From: Brasilonema sennae CENA114
Lineage (GTDB): Bacteria > Cyanobacteriota > Cyanobacteriia > Cyanobacteriales > Nostocaceae
Reading direction: 5' to 3'
Assembly (NCBI RefSeq): GCF_006968745.1
Contig: NZ_CP030118.1
Span: 2,616,654 to 2,680,653, forward strand
Length of the DNA: 64,000 nucleotides
This document shows, in pieces, positions 9,079 to 17,328 of this stretch (position 1 is its first letter; every line of letters starts with the position of its first letter). The notes below the pieces were generated by a model, which was not told the origin of the DNA, made no database searches, and saw only the letters and a list, made by a program, of their open reading frames with translations. The translations under genes and the position numbers were made by a program.

Positions 9079-9702
9079 ATGAGTATTTCTAAAGAACTAT
9101 GGCAAGCAAATCACGACATAGCCCAGGCTTGTCTTGAACATCCCTTTGTCCAAGGTATCGCTGATGGTACTCTTGAGCAGAAAAAATTTGCCTATTATGT
9201 CGGACAAGATGCTTTTTTCTTAGAAGCCTTTGCTCGTGCTTACAGCATAGCTGCAGCTAAAGCACCAGATTTCTCAGTCTTTACGACATTTCACTCCTTG
9301 GCTGATGGAGTTTTACAAGAACTGAAACTTCATGAGGGTTATGCAGCAAAGTGGGGAGTCAGTTTACATTCTGTAGAACCTGGAGTGACTACCCGTCGCT
9401 ATACCGACTTTCTGTTAGCTACTGCTTGGAGTGCTGATGTAGGTTTAACTGCTGCAGCGATGTCTCCCTGTATGGGTTTATATGCTTTTTTAGGAAAACA
9501 ATTAGCTGGTGATAACATTCCCAATCATCAATATGCGGATTGGATTCGTACTTATAGCGGCGCAGATTTTCAACCATTAACGCAACAATTAGAAGATTTG
9601 GTTGATTCGTATGCGAGTCGCACGACTTTGGTAGAGTCAACTTATCGTTATGCCATGTTATGTGAGCGAGACTTTTTTCAAGCAGCATGGGAATGTTTAT
9701 AA
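9079..9702 (+). CDS. tenA: TenA-family protein (aminopyrimidine aminohydrolase / thiaminase II-like)
   Basis: 207-residue helical protein of the TenA family, which hydrolyses aminopyrimidines for thiamin salvage. Family features include the N-terminal HPFVQGIADGTL motif, FAYYVGQDAFFLEAFARAY, the SPCMGLYAFLG stretch with the conserved Cys, and the C-terminal ERDFFQAAWE with the conserved Glu. No thiamin genes are adjacent, so the physiological substrate is inferred. Short repeats (TATCAGTTATCAGTT type) lie just upstream of the ATG. Confidence 0.85.
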   Translation: MSISKELWQANHDIAQACLEHPFVQGIADGTLEQKKFAYYVGQDAFFLEAFARAYSIAAAKAPDFSVFTTFHSLADGVLQELKLHEGYAAKWGVSLHSVEPGVTTRRYTDFLLATAWSADVGLTAAAMSPCMGLYAFLGKQLAGDNIPNHQYADWIRTYSGADFQPLTQQLEDLVDSYASRTTLVESTYRYAMLCERDFFQAAWECL

Positions 9703-10160
9703 ATCGCCGCTTATGTTTGCTTCTCTGATTTGTGAAAATTACTTTTTCACTGAACTGCACCAGGCGCAGAGTACGCACCACCAGAAGAATAAAGAGAGAT
9801 TTTCACGTCCCTTGTAGCGTACACGTAGGGCTTATGATTTAAGACTGCCATATCACATCTAGCTTCCTCTGTGAAGAATCAAGTTAACTGCGTCGTGGTT
9901 GGAATTATATATGAAGTGTAAGAGAACTACACTCATTAAGTCAAAAAACTTGACAAACAATAATGAACACAAATTGTCTAATATACAACTTTAATTGGTG
10001 GTAGTGTTTACGCCCTAACAAACTATTATTTGTGAGTTGTTTACCAATGACTTAGTTTGGATTATCATCATGATATTTTATCTATTAATGAGAGAATTTT
10101 TCACAACTCGACTTGATCACACAATTCACTCAACTTAGTCTGTTCTTTGAGGCACACTGC
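9703..10160. other. intergenic region tenA / pentapeptide gene
   Basis: A 458-bp AT-rich stretch. I see no RNA gene, convincing ORF or strong hairpin in it. It presumably holds the promoter of the pentapeptide gene at 10161. Confidence 0.4.
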
Positions 10161-10607
10161 ATGCAAGAAGTATTGTTAAATCGTGCAATGAGCGTTGATG
10201 ATTTGTTGAAACGCTATCAGACAGGAGAAAGAAATTTCAAAGGTATAAACCTGATAGGTGGTTACCTAAATGGAGTCAATCTCAGCGGAGCAAGTTTAAA
10301 AGGAGCTTCTTTAAGTGAAGTTGATTTGAGTAAAGCTAATTTGGTTGGGGTTGACTTGACAGAAGCATCTTTAGTGAGAGCTAACCTTACGGGGGCTAAC
10401 CTCACTGAAGCCAATCTGAGTGGAGCAAATCTTCATGAAGCAAAGCTCACAGGAGCTATCCTTGATGGAGCAGTCTTGAAAATGGCAGACTTGATAGATG
10501 CAGATTTCACCGCTGCAAATCTAGAGGGAGCTAATCTGTACGGGGCACACATGATGGGTACTCTGTTGCAGGGTGCGATTATGCCAGATGGTAAAATCAA
10601 TAATTAG
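10161..10607 (+). CDS. cytosolic pentapeptide-repeat protein
   Basis: About 148 residues made almost entirely of pentapeptide repeats (VNLSGASLKGASL through GANLYGAHMMGTLLQGA) after a short leader, MSVDDLLKRYQTGERNF. No signal peptide or membrane segment. The frame is open from a TTG at 10113, but the ATG at 10161 has GAGG eight bases upstream and is preferred; the internal ATG at 10188 matches the start used by many relatives. Function unknown. Confidence 0.8.
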   Translation: MQEVLLNRAMSVDDLLKRYQTGERNFKGINLIGGYLNGVNLSGASLKGASLSEVDLSKANLVGVDLTEASLVRANLTGANLTEANLSGANLHEAKLTGAILDGAVLKMADLIDADFTAANLEGANLYGAHMMGTLLQGAIMPDGKINN

Positions 10608-10728
10608 CTACCGTAGCTATCATATTTCGATAAACGCGTGAACGTCGGCTCTAAAGTATCTGATATGTTGAGATAATTACAAAGGAAATGTGCCAAGAGA
10701 AAGATGACGGCGCAAGGAAATTATCAAA

Positions 10729-11405
10729 ATGTCAGAGAATTTAAGAAGCCAAGTTGTAACGCAAGGAGTGCAGCGATTGCCTACGGCAGAGCTACGCTTA
10801 ACGCCTAAGTGATCAATGCTGCGTGCCGTTTGCCGTTGGTTTTTAAGATGAGGATTTCTCCAAAGCTATTGTTGGTATAGCCAATGGCTATAGTACTATT
10901 ACCCCCTGCAATATGGGGATCAACAAATTAGCACTCCATAGCAGAAATTGGCGTCAAAAATGCCAAGGCAATGACGCAAATGTTCGGCACAATTACCATC
11001 AGCGATGGCGTTTCTATGGGAACTGAAGGGATGAAATATTCCTTGGTTTCACGGGAAGTCATCGCTGATTCAATATAAACCGCTTTTGTGCGATTTAAAA
11101 CCTAGTGGTCGATATCTCGCTACAGATTTACACAAAGTGGGTGGTATCCCTCAAGTGTAGATCACGTTGCGCCAGAAGCAGCAGTTGGGGGCGCGGCGAT
11201 CGCTCTTGTTAAAGAAGGCGATACCATCACCATTGATGCCCATGCTCGTTCACTACATTTACATATATCTGACGAAAAACTAGCCCATCGTCGTGCCAAT
11301 TGCCAGCCACTTCCACCCCGTTACATCAGAGGTGTGCTGGTAAAGTATACCAAGTTGGTATCTTCCAGCAGTCTAAGTGCACTAACGGATTTTAATTTAT
11401 TTTAA
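10729..11405 (+). pseudogene. ilvD: decayed cyanobacterial-type dihydroxy-acid dehydratase (ilvD)
   Basis: The remains start at a good ATG with AAGGAAA upstream and read MSENLRSQVVTQGVQR, the usual start of cyanobacterial IlvD (about 560 residues). The reading then breaks: a 32-bp repeat is inserted, a TGCCGTT seven-base duplication follows, and the frame shifts. Recognisable blocks continue in different frames: [36 protein letters not shown], then after loss of the whole middle [19 protein letters not shown], and after another deletion [20 protein letters not shown] through [10 protein letters not shown]. The Fe-S cysteine blocks CDKN and CGGM are gone, so no active enzyme can be made. A different, intact ilvD lies at 26825-28669. 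Confidence 0.9.
10773..10804. repeat. 32-bp dispersed repeat inserted in the ilvD pseudogene
   Basis: The sequence from GCGATTGCC to CTTAACGC is the exact reverse complement of 24023-24054, where it interrupts an IS630 transposase gene. Its core reads CTACGGCAGAGCTACGC. Here it sits directly after codon 16 of ilvD. Confidence 0.85.
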
Positions 11406-11408
11406 TTT

Positions 11409-12689
11409 TTACATCCGTACACCGGGCTTGAGCCACTTTCTGTAGCTGAGGATGGACATGATCATTGTCAGCAACAAAAGAGGCGTTAAGGTTGATGACT
11501 CTGGTATACGCTGTACTGGAGGTGGTGGAGTTACACCGCCCCCTGGAGGAGTTACACCGCCCCCTGGAGGAGTTACACCGCCCCCTGGAGGAGTTACACC
11601 GCCGCCCGGAGGAGTTACACCGCCCCCTGGAGGAGTTACACCGCCACCGCCAGGAGGAGTTTGAGCTACATTTCTTGAGGAATTATCATCTCCACCACCC
11701 AAAAGAAAAGGTAGAAGAATTAATGGAATACCAGCGAGTGCCCAGTATGGGAAACCCGCACCTCCGGCTCGTGTGACAACATCTGCTTCAGGAATAGGAG
11801 CAAATTCTTGACTAATCACGTCTCCCCCAGGCAATATTGGAACTCCCCCTGCAACGACGTCTCCTGGAACACCTTGCCCAGCAATCTGGTCAAACTCTGG
11901 AGGAATACCAGCATTTGGACGATTGAACGGACCTCCTTCTGGAGAGTATGGTGAGGAGAGGACATTAAGAAGCCTTCCTTCTAGTTGCTCCTCATTGCCA
12001 CTATTCAGCGCACGCAACCCTTGAGAGACATTATTCACATAATATTGCTTGACCTCTGGTGGCAAATCTTGAGCCTGAATCTGCTGCTTCCAATTGGGAA
12101 TTTTTGCGACCTCTTGCAACAGCAAACGCCCATAAGAGTATTTTAGGTTCAATAACCCACTGCGAGGATCAAGCGAGTTTCCAGATCCTTCGGGTGCCCA
12201 GTAAAAGTTCTTGGTAACCTGTCCCAAACCTGCTTGGGGTGTCCGACCAACTGTTTGCCCAAGAGTATACCGATACCCATCCATAATATAAGGACTGTCG
12301 TTTTGCCAGAATGAGGTATACGGTATCTTTTCAAGATTAGGATTATTTCCGTAGAAAGAGGCAAAATTTTGAAAGTTTTGCTGCCCTCCAGCGGCTCGGG
12401 TCAAGAGGTCATTGTAACTAGGTCCGTTATTAGATTCCACTAATTGCTGTAGTACTGCTCCAGACTTATTACAAGCAGCACCAAATCCCACGTCACATCC
12501 AGGAATGACTCGCATTTTACTCAAATCCTGGCCGGAGAGTTGATACCGGAGATAATTTGACTCTAGTCCTGGCTGGACACCGTAATTGCCAATACTGAGC
12601 TGAGCCAAAGCCTGTTGAGGCCCACTCAGTATTGCCGCCATATAGGATGAGAACGCGATAAGACTTTTTGTAATACGAGATTTAAACAA
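11409..12689 (-). CDS. secreted protein with Pro/Gly repeat and PEP-CTERM-like tail
   Basis: 426 residues. A signal peptide (SLIAFSSYMAAILSGPQQALA, residues 9-29) leads to an unrecognised extracytoplasmic region. A hydrophobic segment (FPYWALAGIPLILLPFLLGG, about 315-335) is followed by DDNSS, about seven VTPPGGG repeats, then IPESSTLTPLLLLTMIMSILSYRKW, which has the PEP-motif/hydrophobic/basic layout of an exosortase sorting signal although the motif is degenerate (PES instead of PEP). It ends four bases from the ilvD pseudogene and lies 110 bp downstream of another secreted protein gene, so the two may be cotranscribed. Function unknown. Confidence 0.7.
   Translation of the reverse strand: MFKSRITKSLIAFSSYMAAILSGPQQALAQLSIGNYGVQPGLESNYLRYQLSGQDLSKMRVIPGCDVGFGAACNKSGAVLQQLVESNNGPSYNDLLTRAAGGQQNFQNFASFYGNNPNLEKIPYTSFWQNDSPYIMDGYRYTLGQTVGRTPQAGLGQVTKNFYWAPEGSGNSLDPRSGLLNLKYSYGRLLLQEVAKIPNWKQQIQAQDLPPEVKQYYVNNVSQGLRALNSGNEEQLEGRLLNVLSSPYSPEGGPFNRPNAGIPPEFDQIAGQGVPGDVVAGGVPILPGGDVISQEFAPIPEADVVTRAGGAGFPYWALAGIPLILLPFLLGGGDDNSSRNVAQTPPGGGGVTPPGGGVTPPGGGVTPPGGGVTPPGGGVTPPGGGVTPPPPVQRIPESSTLTPLLLLTMIMSILSYRKWLKPGVRM
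11526..11655. repeat. 21-bp coding tandem repeat (VTPPGGG)
   Basis: Six to seven near-identical 21-bp units (GGAGTTACACCGCCCCCTGG type) encode the VTPPGGG spacer of the protein at 11409-12689. Copy number is likely to vary between strains. Confidence 0.85.
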
Positions 12690-12799
12690 GATGAACCTCC
12701 TGTTAATAAGGCAATAGGGGACTGAGGAAAAACCAATTTCTAATTCAAAAAGATTATTTGAGAGAGTTTTTTTAATTTCGTTTTGAATGTTGAATGTTT

Positions 12800-13462
12800 C
12801 TACACTCTCCCTCCATGGGATTTCGCCTGAGAAACCGGAGAAGAATCTAAATTTTGAGGCGAGTTGATGTTAATCGTGATTGCTGTGCCCTGAAGTTGTC
12901 CTGTAATGGGCTGATATAGCACAAATCCACGGCTTGCTACATCAAAAAGATACCCTCGACCTGACGCAGGCACTTTTCCTTGCTTGACGAGAGTTATAAA
13001 GGATTCTAAATACCTTTGGATACCTTGACGATCCCCTTGATTTGTATTCGTATAGTTTGAAATCAGGCTCATGAACAAGTCCAAGCTGCGAACATCCTGT
13101 CCCTCGCTCAGAGTGCCATTTTCTAGAAAGGAACTAGCCACAAGCGCTCCATTGACTTGTTGCACTTTGAACAAAGTGTAATAGCGCTTCTGTTTTGTTT
13201 GATCTTTGACATAACAAACCCAGGAACCATCTGGCTTCTGTGTAAAACCTGCCTTTGCAAGGTTATAAAATGGAGAAGGGCTTTGCTTATCTACTGCTGA
13301 AGGCGGTAATTTCTCGCCCCTATCGGAAGAACAAATATTTTGTTGTGTTGTTGTCTGTTTGGGAGTTGTTGGAGTTTCCAACGCTCCTGCAACAGATGGT
13401 ATGGCTGCTAACGCAAACACAGACAGGCTGAATACACTCAGCGAACGGGTAATGACATTCAT
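12800..13462 (-). CDS. secreted protein of unknown function
   Basis: 220 residues with a clear signal peptide (SLSVFSLSVFALAAIPSVAGA, cleavage near residue 27). The mature part includes a CYVKDQTKQKRYYTLFKVQQVNG segment and has no domain I can name. It is the upstream gene of a probable two-gene unit with the PEP-CTERM-like protein, 110 bp apart on the same strand. It may act at the cell envelope with that neighbour, which is an inference from context only. Confidence 0.65.
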   Translation of the reverse strand: MNVITRSLSVFSLSVFALAAIPSVAGALETPTTPKQTTTQQNICSSDRGEKLPPSAVDKQSPSPFYNLAKAGFTQKPDGSWVCYVKDQTKQKRYYTLFKVQQVNGALVASSFLENGTLSEGQDVRSLDLFMSLISNYTNTNQGDRQGIQRYLESFITLVKQGKVPASGRGYLFDVASRGFVLYQPITGQLQGTAITININSPQNLDSSPVSQAKSHGGRV

Positions 13463-14216
13463 GGGGTTTGTGACAGTGTATAGCTCAAAAAAAGTGTTCC
13501 CTAGTTAAAAATAGGCAATATAAGACTTTTTGCTAAAGTGTCATACTCATAACATTTCAAATGCTAGGGTAGACAAGGTTGTAGATCTTCACATGGAAGA
13601 CGATTATCTTAATTATCTGTGTAACAGTATGTTTTTATTATGTTAGTAAAGACAAAATTTACTAATTTGCATGAATTAGCAGAAATTGCTTATTAGCAGG
13701 TTAAAAGATTTTACTAAGGCATATGAGTTTGGTAAAAGACTGGGGTATGTGTTTCTTGTATTTTGACGTAAAAGCTAAGGTTGGTGTTCCCTAAAAAAAA
13801 CTCCTCGCTTAAGTACATGGGTATTGTGTTTACAACCGCTTAACGCTTGCTATTTCAAATCATCTCTTCTTAATTTGTAACAAATAGTACTTGTTCTTAG
13901 CTTCTAACCTAGGAATGATAATTCATTATCATTAAAAAAAGAATTGTAATTTTTTTGTCTCAGTAGAGAATTCAATCTGTTTAAAGATATACTGCACTAA
14001 TTCTTGAGACTACTCAATGATTTCACGAGACTGTGACAATAATCTTACGAGTAAAGATTAAGTACAAAGACAAACAGCTATTATCAATGCACTTCTATCT
14101 AGGGATAGAACACATTATCCCCTAAAGTTTACAATGAACCGGATAAATTTTTGCTTACATAGAATCAAGTTCATCAATTCATCATCTTGCTTTCAGTGTC
14201 CGTTGTGAAATACTCT
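13463..14216. other. divergent intergenic region, 754 bp
   Basis: Very AT-rich spacer between divergent genes (secreted protein and membrane protein). It should carry both promoters. I found no RNA gene, repeat family member or ORF worth reporting. Confidence 0.35.
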
Positions 14217-14960
14217 ATGACACTTCTAGTCGAACTCTATAAAGATATCAGTCTAGGCTTTCACCAGACGAAAGATTTTCTTAACCACAGCGTTAACTCT
14301 TTAACGACATCAGCACAAGAGATTGGCGAGTCTTGGCAGCAAAGAGCATCTCAAGCAACTAATCGCACTGTTGATACAGTGACGACAACCCTTGAGCAAG
14401 CTAAAGTTTCTGTTGAACAAACATTCCAATCAGCAGAGCAAGTCAAAAATACAACAACGGTGGCTGTTCAAACAGCTATTTCTTCTGCTATGAGTGATTG
14501 GTTTGAGCAACATCCTACACTTTTGCGGCTGGTTCAAATTCTTGGTTGGGCGGCTAACCACCCAATCATCAGTTTAGTGGTTCTGCTTTTTGCCCTTGCT
14601 GTTACTTGGAGCGTGATCAAAGCAATTGGTCGTATCGTTGAGTCAGCCAGTTTATCAGTTTTGCAAGTTCCTTTGAAATTACTCCAAGCTCTTGCAAAGC
14701 TCAGCTTTGTATCATTTACCAAACTTGGTAACTTGGCCTTTAAGCAACTGAGCGATAGGAAAACCACTGATATTATACCAACTGTACTACCTACAATCTC
14801 TCCACAAATTCACAAAGATAAGCAACAAAGATTGGTAGAGATTTCTACTCGACTAGAGGAAATTCAACAAGAACAAAATCACCTTTTACAAGAAGCCACA
14901 GAGCTTTTGGCTTCAGAAAAAATTGATACAGAAGCACAAATGCAGCACTATATCAAATAA
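14217..14960 (+). CDS. single-span membrane protein of unknown function
   Basis: About 247 residues from the ATG at 14217 (the frame is open from a TTG ten codons earlier). An amphipathic, Thr/Gln-rich helical region (residues 20-95) precedes one strong membrane segment (NHPIISLVVLLFALAVTWSVI, about 125-147). A further amphipathic region and a C-terminal coiled coil (LVEISTRLEEIQQEQNHLLQEATELL) follow. The layout suggests a membrane-tethered scaffold. No family was recognised. Confidence 0.6.
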   Translation: MTLLVELYKDISLGFHQTKDFLNHSVNSLTTSAQEIGESWQQRASQATNRTVDTVTTTLEQAKVSVEQTFQSAEQVKNTTTVAVQTAISSAMSDWFEQHPTLLRLVQILGWAANHPIISLVVLLFALAVTWSVIKAIGRIVESASLSVLQVPLKLLQALAKLSFVSFTKLGNLAFKQLSDRKTTDIIPTVLPTISPQIHKDKQQRLVEISTRLEEIQQEQNHLLQEATELLASEKIDTEAQMQHYIK

Positions 14961-15484
14961 AGGGTGGCAAATAACAATTCAAAATGGACTGCTTGCTTGC
15001 ACTCTACAAAATTTCAAATGAAAGATATTTTCAATTTGAAGATTTAAACCCCAAGTAAAACTGAGTAGCGACAGGGTGGGGTGAGGCAGCGCTGCCGGGG
15101 CATACCCTCAACACTTTTATACTGAAAATTTATAAATATATTTAAAAACTTGATTTTCGGAGAGCAAAATTAATTAGTTAATGAATAACACATTTTCGAC
15201 ACAAATCGGAAAAAAATTGTCAAAAGTTCATAATATTTAAATTTTTGCTATTTTTATAAGCAGGTGAGAGACACATGGACGAGAATTTCGTCCATCTCCA
15301 TAGTGGCTTTTTGGCAAAGCGGAGCTCTATTGGCAGAGAGTTTGCACATTTTTTCCTGCCAGTATACCTGAGCCGGGAAAAAATTTGTGAAAAAACAATA
15401 CAGAAGATAGAGTCAAAATTCCGCAATCACACTATGGTAAAAAACTAAGCCGATGAAAATAAATTGAAGAAGAGGTAGATCGCA
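14961..15484. other. intergenic region upstream of the subtilase
   Basis: A 524-bp stretch with two symmetric sites: the perfect 12-bp palindrome GGCAGCGCTGCC at 15085-15096, and ATGGACGA-GAATT-TCGTCCAT at 15275-15295. The second lies about 190 bp upstream of the protease start and could be regulatory. No gene was seen. Confidence 0.4.
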
Positions 15485-16837
15485 ATGAATCCAGAAAATA
15501 AGATATCGCCAGCTTTCGAGCCATTTCTTGCCGAGATGGGGCAAGATGACAAGCGCGATGCGATTGTGATCTACAAAGCGCCACCAGTTGAAGGTTTGCC
15601 GCCACGAGGTCGTTTGCGTGAACTAAAAAATAGGTTGGTTGAGGTTCAAAAGCGGGCTGCTAATCAAGCAGCGGCAAAGCTTTTTGATGAGTACCACGAA
15701 GCAAGTCAAGACATGGGATATCAAAATGAACCTCTAGAGGTTTCTACTATCGGTTCTGGCGCAATGCCAATGGCGACAGTTGAAGTGACTGCCAAGACGC
15801 TAGAAGCCCTGGTGGAACAACCTAATGTGGTTGCTATTCTGCCAAATCAAAAAATTCATCTCATCCAACCCCGGAAAGTCGAGTATTCTGAGTTATTCAC
15901 CGAGGAAAACAAAGATAACGTCACTTGGGGATTAAAACAGCTTGAAATTCCTAAATTATGGGAGACAACCACCGGCGAGAACATCAATGTGGCGGTACTA
16001 GATACAGGGGTGTATGCTGCCCATCCAGCACTCGAAAAACGAGTCAAAGAGTTTGTGGTCATTGATCCACTTGGTCGGCGGATTAATGCCAACCCAGCTT
16101 TTGACTCTGGACAGCATGGGACTCATGTTTGTGGGACGATCGCTGGAGGTAAAACCCCAAAAGGTCTCTCTATTGGCGTTGCGCCGCAAGCTAATTTGCT
16201 AGTTGGTGGTGTTCTGATCGGAGATACGACTTTACGAACCTTATTGGAAGGTATTTCTTGGGCGATCGAAAAAGGGGCTGATATTATCAACATGTCCCTT
16301 GGTTTAAGTTACTACGAACCTTTGTTTGCTGAGGTACTTGACATATTGGTGATGCAGTATGGTATTTTACCTGTAGTCGCGATCGGCAACGAAAACCACG
16401 GTAACACTAGCTCACCTGGCAATGCTTATAATGCCTTCAGTGTGGGTGCAATAGAAAAACTGCCATTAGACAAGGTTGATGTCGCATTCTTTAGTAGCGG
16501 AGCGAGTCTGGTGTTTCCAGGAGACGCTCCAAACGTTTTGGTAACAAAGCCAGATGTTGTTGCCCCAGGTGCTCAAATCTACTCCTGCATACCGCCGACG
16601 AGAACACCTCACGGAACCTACGAATACAACTATATGGATGGCACTTCTATGGCAACTCCCCATGTTGCAGGCGTTGCGGCTTTACTGATGGCAGCTAAGC
16701 CAACAGCAACTGTAACAGATATCATGAATGTACTCAAGGAAACGGCAAAACATCCAGGGGGATCAGGTCGTCGTCCTGACAATAGGTGGGGTTGGGGTTT
16801 ACTCCAACCTTGGGAAGCTTTGAGTGCTCTTAGTTGA
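15485..16837 (+). CDS. S8-family serine peptidase (subtilase) with its own propeptide
   Basis: 450 residues. The peptidase_S8 catalytic triad is complete: Asp in VAVLDTGVY (about 173), His in GQHGTHVCGTIAG (about 214) and Ser in DGTSMATPHVAG (about 388), with the oxyanion Asn in AIGNENHGN. Residues 15-125 form an inhibitor-I9-like propeptide region (KRDAIVIYK start, MATVEVTAKTLEALVEQP end). There is no signal peptide, so a cytosolic protease is likely. An AGAGGTAGATCGCA leader precedes the ATG. A second gene encoding a protein like the propeptide follows 21 bp downstream, so the two are almost surely one operon. Confidence 0.9.
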   Translation: MNPENKISPAFEPFLAEMGQDDKRDAIVIYKAPPVEGLPPRGRLRELKNRLVEVQKRAANQAAAKLFDEYHEASQDMGYQNEPLEVSTIGSGAMPMATVEVTAKTLEALVEQPNVVAILPNQKIHLIQPRKVEYSELFTEENKDNVTWGLKQLEIPKLWETTTGENINVAVLDTGVYAAHPALEKRVKEFVVIDPLGRRINANPAFDSGQHGTHVCGTIAGGKTPKGLSIGVAPQANLLVGGVLIGDTTLRTLLEGISWAIEKGADIINMSLGLSYYEPLFAEVLDILVMQYGILPVVAIGNENHGNTSSPGNAYNAFSVGAIEKLPLDKVDVAFFSSGASLVFPGDAPNVLVTKPDVVAPGAQIYSCIPPTRTPHGTYEYNYMDGTSMATPHVAGVAALLMAAKPTATVTDIMNVLKETAKHPGGSGRRPDNRWGWGLLQPWEALSALS

Positions 16838-16858
16838 GGACTATCAGGGAAGTGCATC

Positions 16859-17245
16859 ATGTATCATAATGGCAAAAACAAGATTAGTTCTGAGTTTGCA
16901 TGTCGGCTAAATAATCTAGCGCCTCAACAGAAGGTTAGCGTTATTGTATTTTTAAAGCTAGAAAATTTAGATAAGCCGATAAGCTTGCGGCAGTCACGTG
17001 CTGAACGCAAAGCAGCGATGGAAGGGATACGCAACTCAGCCAAGCAAGCTCTAGATTACATACGGAAAATTATACAGGACTTTGGAGGCACACAGTTAGC
17101 CGAAAGTCCTGATGTTTTAGGGACAATTCCTGTTGAAATTTCTGCGGCTGGTGTCGAAGCTCTTGCTGCGTCTGATGCAGTCAAAGCCGTGGTAGAGGAA
17201 CAGGATCTTATCCCAGCAAACACTACCAACAGATTCTACATTTAA
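16859..17245 (+). CDS. free-standing subtilase-propeptide-like protein
   Basis: 128 residues, no signal peptide. It follows the pattern of the propeptide region of the upstream protease: ISSEFACRLNNLAPQQKVSVIVFLK here against ISPAFEPFLAEMGQDDKRDAIVIYK there (written here as 25-residue alignable stretches split at KVS/KRD), and IPVEISAAGVEALAASDAVK against MATVEVTAKTLEALVEQPNV. Subtilase propeptides fold as ferredoxin-like inhibitors and chaperones of the mature protease. A separate copy directly downstream of the protease therefore could inhibit it in trans or assist its folding. Homology is my reading by eye; the role is inferred. Confidence 0.65.
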   Translation: MYHNGKNKISSEFACRLNNLAPQQKVSVIVFLKLENLDKPISLRQSRAERKAAMEGIRNSAKQALDYIRKIIQDFGGTQLAESPDVLGTIPVEISAAGVEALAASDAVKAVVEEQDLIPANTTNRFYI

Positions 17246-17328
17246 GGTTGTGAGTGTTATAAAAAGGAATTCCTGTTTTGCTGAGTACTTGTAGCAAGTG
17301 GCTTAAGCATTAGTTTTTATTATAAGCC

